The notes below the pieces were generated by a model. That model saw only the letters and a list, made by a program, of their open reading frames with translations, was not told the DNA's origin and searched no databases. Below, piece after piece: positions 6,253-8,410 of a DNA stretch of 8,410 nucleotides. The stretch is from NCBI GenBank assembly GCA_905215855.1, contig CAJMRT010000062.1, positions 1-8,410 on the forward strand, read 5' to 3'. Each line of letters starts with the position of its first letter. The stretch's first letter is position 1. This DNA is from an uncultured bacterium (GTDB lineage: Bacteria > Bacillota > Clostridia > Oscillospirales > Acutalibacteraceae). The position numbers were made by a program, and so were the translations under genes.

Positions 6253-7764
6253 TTAATTAATCTCGGAAACATCTTTTCCCTGTTCGATTTTCATGCCGTT
6301 ATCGGGATCTGTAGCATCAAGATACGGTCTTTCGTTGGAAATTATGCCCTCGGTTGTAACTCCCGCCTCTGCAGCCTTTTTCATACCCGGAAAAAGAAAT
6401 TCCATCTTTTCATTATCGAATTTTTCATCGAGATATTCTTCAAAGCTGTTTGACGCAGGTACTCCCTCTGTTCTCTGAGTCCATCTTGCCGTAGCTGTTA
6501 CGGACATAAAGCCATTGAATGCCATGAATACAATCAGAAATGTTGTAATAATTGCTCCTGCTCTTTTAGGGATTTTTTCAATAAGCTTTGCTGTCAACGG
6601 ATACAGATAACGCACCCAGACAAGACCGAGGAATCCCCAGATAAGGGCATACATAAGATTAGTTCTGCCGTCAAGGTTAAACGGAGTGTCACTGTAGTCC
6701 CATGAAACCGTGCCGAACATCTGCTCCTGCAACCACGAACAGAAATACTCAAAACCTGCTCCGACAAAAGCACTTATCACAAAAACAAGCGTATCATTAA
6801 GCTTGTAAAGCTTATACAAAGCGGCTGTCAGAAAACACGCACCGCCGCCGTAAACAGGAATAAACGGACCGTAAACCATACCGACACGCATTTCAAAATG
6901 TCCGTCAACGCAGAATGCCCATATTGTTTCGAGAATCGTGCCGATGAAAGAACCGATCACAAACAGATAAAAAAGCTTTGTAAAACAGAATCCGTAAGCA
7001 AACGGCTTGTCCTCTTTGCTTTCAAAGGTTTGTGTATATTCTTTCATATTATCCTGCTTAATCTCCTCAATTTTAGCATTAATCTGCTTTACATAAGCCA
7101 TATGAGTGAGATCGGGATAAGCGTGTGCAAGTCTTTTTCTTAAAATATTCTCTGTAAAAAGTCGGTTGTAGTTTTCTTCAAGTTCCTGAATTTCAACCTC
7201 TGTTGCACCTTTATCCATAAGCTCGGAAGAATTTTTAAGCTTTGCAATTCTTCTGAGCAGACGGATTGTTGTTATCATTGAAAAAACATAATCAATTGCA
7301 ATAATTCCGCAGAAGCAAAGAACAAGAATAAGACTTACCCAGAAAGGAATTGCTTCAACGGCTGTGCGAAGCACCGGAATTATCAATCCGACAAGCAGCA
7401 TACCGAGCAATCCGAGAAAAAGTGCATAAGGAAAAGTTATATAATTGCCTATGCTGAATTTCGAGGAAGAAAAATCCCATGGCTTGAATTTGAGAGTTTT
7501 TTCTACAAGCACACCGACCACAACCATAAGTGCAGATAATATCAGAGTTGAACCGATGAATAAAATCAGCTTGCTGTTTTCAAACGGTTTTAGTGCCGTA
7601 TAACAAATAACCGCCGAAAATCCATACATAGGGCAAAACGGTGATGTCAAAAAACCGTTGTTACTGAATTTTTTTTCAAGAAGAAGCGAACGAAAACTGC
7701 TCGCCACCCAGCCAAAAAACGAGAAAATTACGAAGTACCACAACAGGTCGAGTAAAAATTGCAT
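6253..7764 (-). CDS. Polytopic membrane protein with two ABC_trans_CmpB-like modules (putative ABC transporter permease)
   Basis: A 503-residue integral membrane protein. It resembles the Firmicute family annotated as putative ABC transporter permease (ABC_trans_CmpB, formerly a DUF), whose function is not established to my knowledge. The two halves look related. FFGW (16-19) with SPFCPMYG (41-48) and PWDFSSSKF (95-103) in the first half match FIGT (273-276) with GPFIPVYG (299-306) and SWDYSDTPF (354-362) in the second. Each W-D motif is followed by a YALxxGxLG helix (113-121 and 372-380). Membrane segments are visible at about 5-25, 48-60, 65-88, 108-132, 138-162, 262-282, 295-318, 324-345, 368-388 and 400-420. 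Between the halves, about residues 165-255 form a charged, coiled-coil-like soluble region. A soluble tail of about 80 residues, rich in acidic residues, ends the protein. The ATG at 7764 has GGGGGA six bases upstream. No ATPase gene is adjacent, so the transporter label is uncertain. Confidence 0.82.
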   Translation of the reverse strand: MQFLLDLLWYFVIFSFFGWVASSFRSLLLEKKFSNNGFLTSPFCPMYGFSAVICYTALKPFENSKLILFIGSTLILSALMVVVGVLVEKTLKFKPWDFSSSKFSIGNYITFPYALFLGLLGMLLVGLIIPVLRTAVEAIPFWVSLILVLCFCGIIAIDYVFSMITTIRLLRRIAKLKNSSELMDKGATEVEIQELEENYNRLFTENILRKRLAHAYPDLTHMAYVKQINAKIEEIKQDNMKEYTQTFESKEDKPFAYGFCFTKLFYLFVIGSFIGTILETIWAFCVDGHFEMRVGMVYGPFIPVYGGGACFLTAALYKLYKLNDTLVFVISAFVGAGFEYFCSWLQEQMFGTVSWDYSDTPFNLDGRTNLMYALIWGFLGLVWVRYLYPLTAKLIEKIPKRAGAIITTFLIVFMAFNGFMSVTATARWTQRTEGVPASNSFEEYLDEKFDNEKMEFLFPGMKKAAEAGVTTEGIISNERPYLDATDPDNGMKIEQGKDVSEIN

Positions 7765-7803
7765 TTCCTATCCCCCACAATTTTATGTAATTATGTAACA
7801 AAT

Positions 7804-7825
7804 CGGACACAGAATTCTGTGCCCG
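7804..7825 (-). terminator. GC-rich intergenic hairpin, weak terminator or processing signal
   Basis: The minus strand reads CGGGCACAG, AATT, CTGTGTCCG: nine pairs with one G-U and a four-base loop, located 26 bases after the SPFH gene stop. The bases that follow are only moderately T-rich (ATTTGTTAC), so termination would be partial at best. The downstream gene has no clear promoter of its own between the hairpin and its start, so readthrough with differential expression or mRNA end protection is possible. Confidence 0.45.
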
Positions 7826-7851
7826 AAAAATTACCATAAATTTTACATCCT

Positions 7852-8410
7852 TTATGCCTTTGGTACATCATCTTTCCAGAGCTCTTTAATTGCGGTAACA
7901 TTGCCCGCAAGTCCCTGAATATCAGACGGAATGATAATCTTTGTAGCCTTGCCGTCAGCGGCTTTACCGAACGCCTCAAGAGATTTAAGCTGAATGATTC
8001 TATCGGTAGGAGCAGCCTCATTGAGCATTTTAAGTGCATCGGCATTAGCTTTCTGAACTGTGAGAATAGCCTCAGCTTCACCCTGTGCCTCACGGATTTT
8101 CTGCTCCTTAACAGCATCAGCTTTAAGAATTGCAGATTCTTTCATACCTTCCGCAACAAGAATCTGACTGCGTTTTTCGCCCTCTGCATCAAGAATTCTT
8201 GCACGGCGCTCACGCTCTGCCTTCATCTGCTTTTCCATTGCATCCTGAATTTCACGGGGCGGAAGAATGTTTTTAAGCTCGACACGGATTACCTTAATGC
8301 CCCATGCGTCGGTTGCCTCGTCAAGAATCACTCTGATTTTACCGTTAATTGTATCACGGGATGTGAGTGTGTTATCAAGCTCAAGATCGCCGATGATATT
8401 ACGCAATGTT
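7852..8410 (-). CDS. SPFH/stomatin-like (Band 7) membrane scaffold protein, C-terminal part, runs off right edge
   Basis: About 186 C-terminal residues of an SPFH (stomatin/prohibitin/flotillin/HflK) protein of the slipin/QmcA type, which usually has about 300-330 residues. The visible part begins inside the Band 7 domain with LRNIIGDLELDNTLTSRDTI, then ILDEATDAWGIKVIRVELKNI and PPREIQDAMEKQMKAERERRA, the typical junction of the SPFH domain to the coiled coil. A long Ala/Glu-rich coiled coil follows (RSQILVAEGMKESAILKADA and onward), then a short C-terminal segment with KIIIPSDIQGL. The N-terminal membrane anchor lies beyond the window. A TTG at 8406 is not a real start: it is the Leu of the conserved LRN motif and the frame stays open to the edge. 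Such proteins form membrane-associated oligomers, often beside an NfeD partner upstream, which cannot be checked here. The next gene encodes a membrane protein 87 bases downstream, possibly co-transcribed. Confidence 0.9.
   Translation of the reverse strand, partial: TLRNIIGDLELDNTLTSRDTINGKIRVILDEATDAWGIKVIRVELKNILPPREIQDAMEKQMKAERERRARILDAEGEKRSQILVAEGMKESAILKADAVKEQKIREAQGEAEAILTVQKANADALKMLNEAAPTDRIIQLKSLEAFGKAADGKATKIIIPSDIQGLAGNVTAIKELWKDDVPKA

Noticed and set aside
8404..8406. TTG as the start of the SPFH gene
   Set aside because: It encodes the Leu of the conserved LRN segment inside the Band 7 domain, and the frame is open to the window end. The gene is simply cut by the edge.
1..8410. 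Mobile elements, CRISPR arrays, tRNA or rRNA
   Set aside because: No transposase, integrase, terminal inverted repeats, regularly spaced repeats or tRNA-like cloverleaf were seen; nearly all bases are taken by core genes.

Overview
The window reads entirely from the minus strand and is gene-dense. Codon use, moderate GC and strong Shine-Dalgarno sites point to a low-to-middle GC Firmicute of class Clostridia. The best clues are a stand-alone AICAR formyltransferase next to a PurO-type IMP cyclohydrolase, and a PurF with a propeptide and four Fe-S cysteines. A gut Ruminococcaceae/Oscillospiraceae-type organism fits best. This placement is inference, since no rRNA or marker gene is present.

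Right part (8410 down to about 6209): the C-terminal part of an SPFH/stomatin-like membrane scaffold protein runs off the right edge. It is followed by a 503-residue polytopic membrane protein with two related halves (ABC_trans_CmpB, or 'putative ABC transporter permease', type). A GC-rich hairpin lies between the two genes. A clear intrinsic terminator just after the second gene closes this unit.

Middle (6176 to 6024): a near-consensus sigma-A-type promoter (TTGAAT, 17 bases, TATAAT) starts a new unit with a leader of roughly 118 bases. The leader can fold into an H-type pseudoknot whose last strand runs into the purE ribosome binding site. It does not look like the purine riboswitch or any other class I recognise, and it is the most interesting non-coding signal here.

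Left part (6023 to 1): a tight de novo purine operon in the order purE, purF, purM, purN, purO-like IMP cyclohydrolase, stand-alone AICAR formyltransferase (purH C-terminal function), purD (runs off the left edge). Gaps are 4-base or 1-base overlaps up to 26 bases. Together the products cover PRPP to phosphoribosylamine (PurF), GAR (PurD), FGAR (PurN), AIR (PurM), CAIR (PurE) and AICAR to FAICAR to IMP (formyltransferase plus cyclohydrolase). purL/Q/S, purC, purB and purK are not in the window. The usual bifunctional PurH is replaced by two proteins, the cyclohydrolase being of the family first known from archaea. No mobile element, CRISPR array, tRNA or rRNA is seen.
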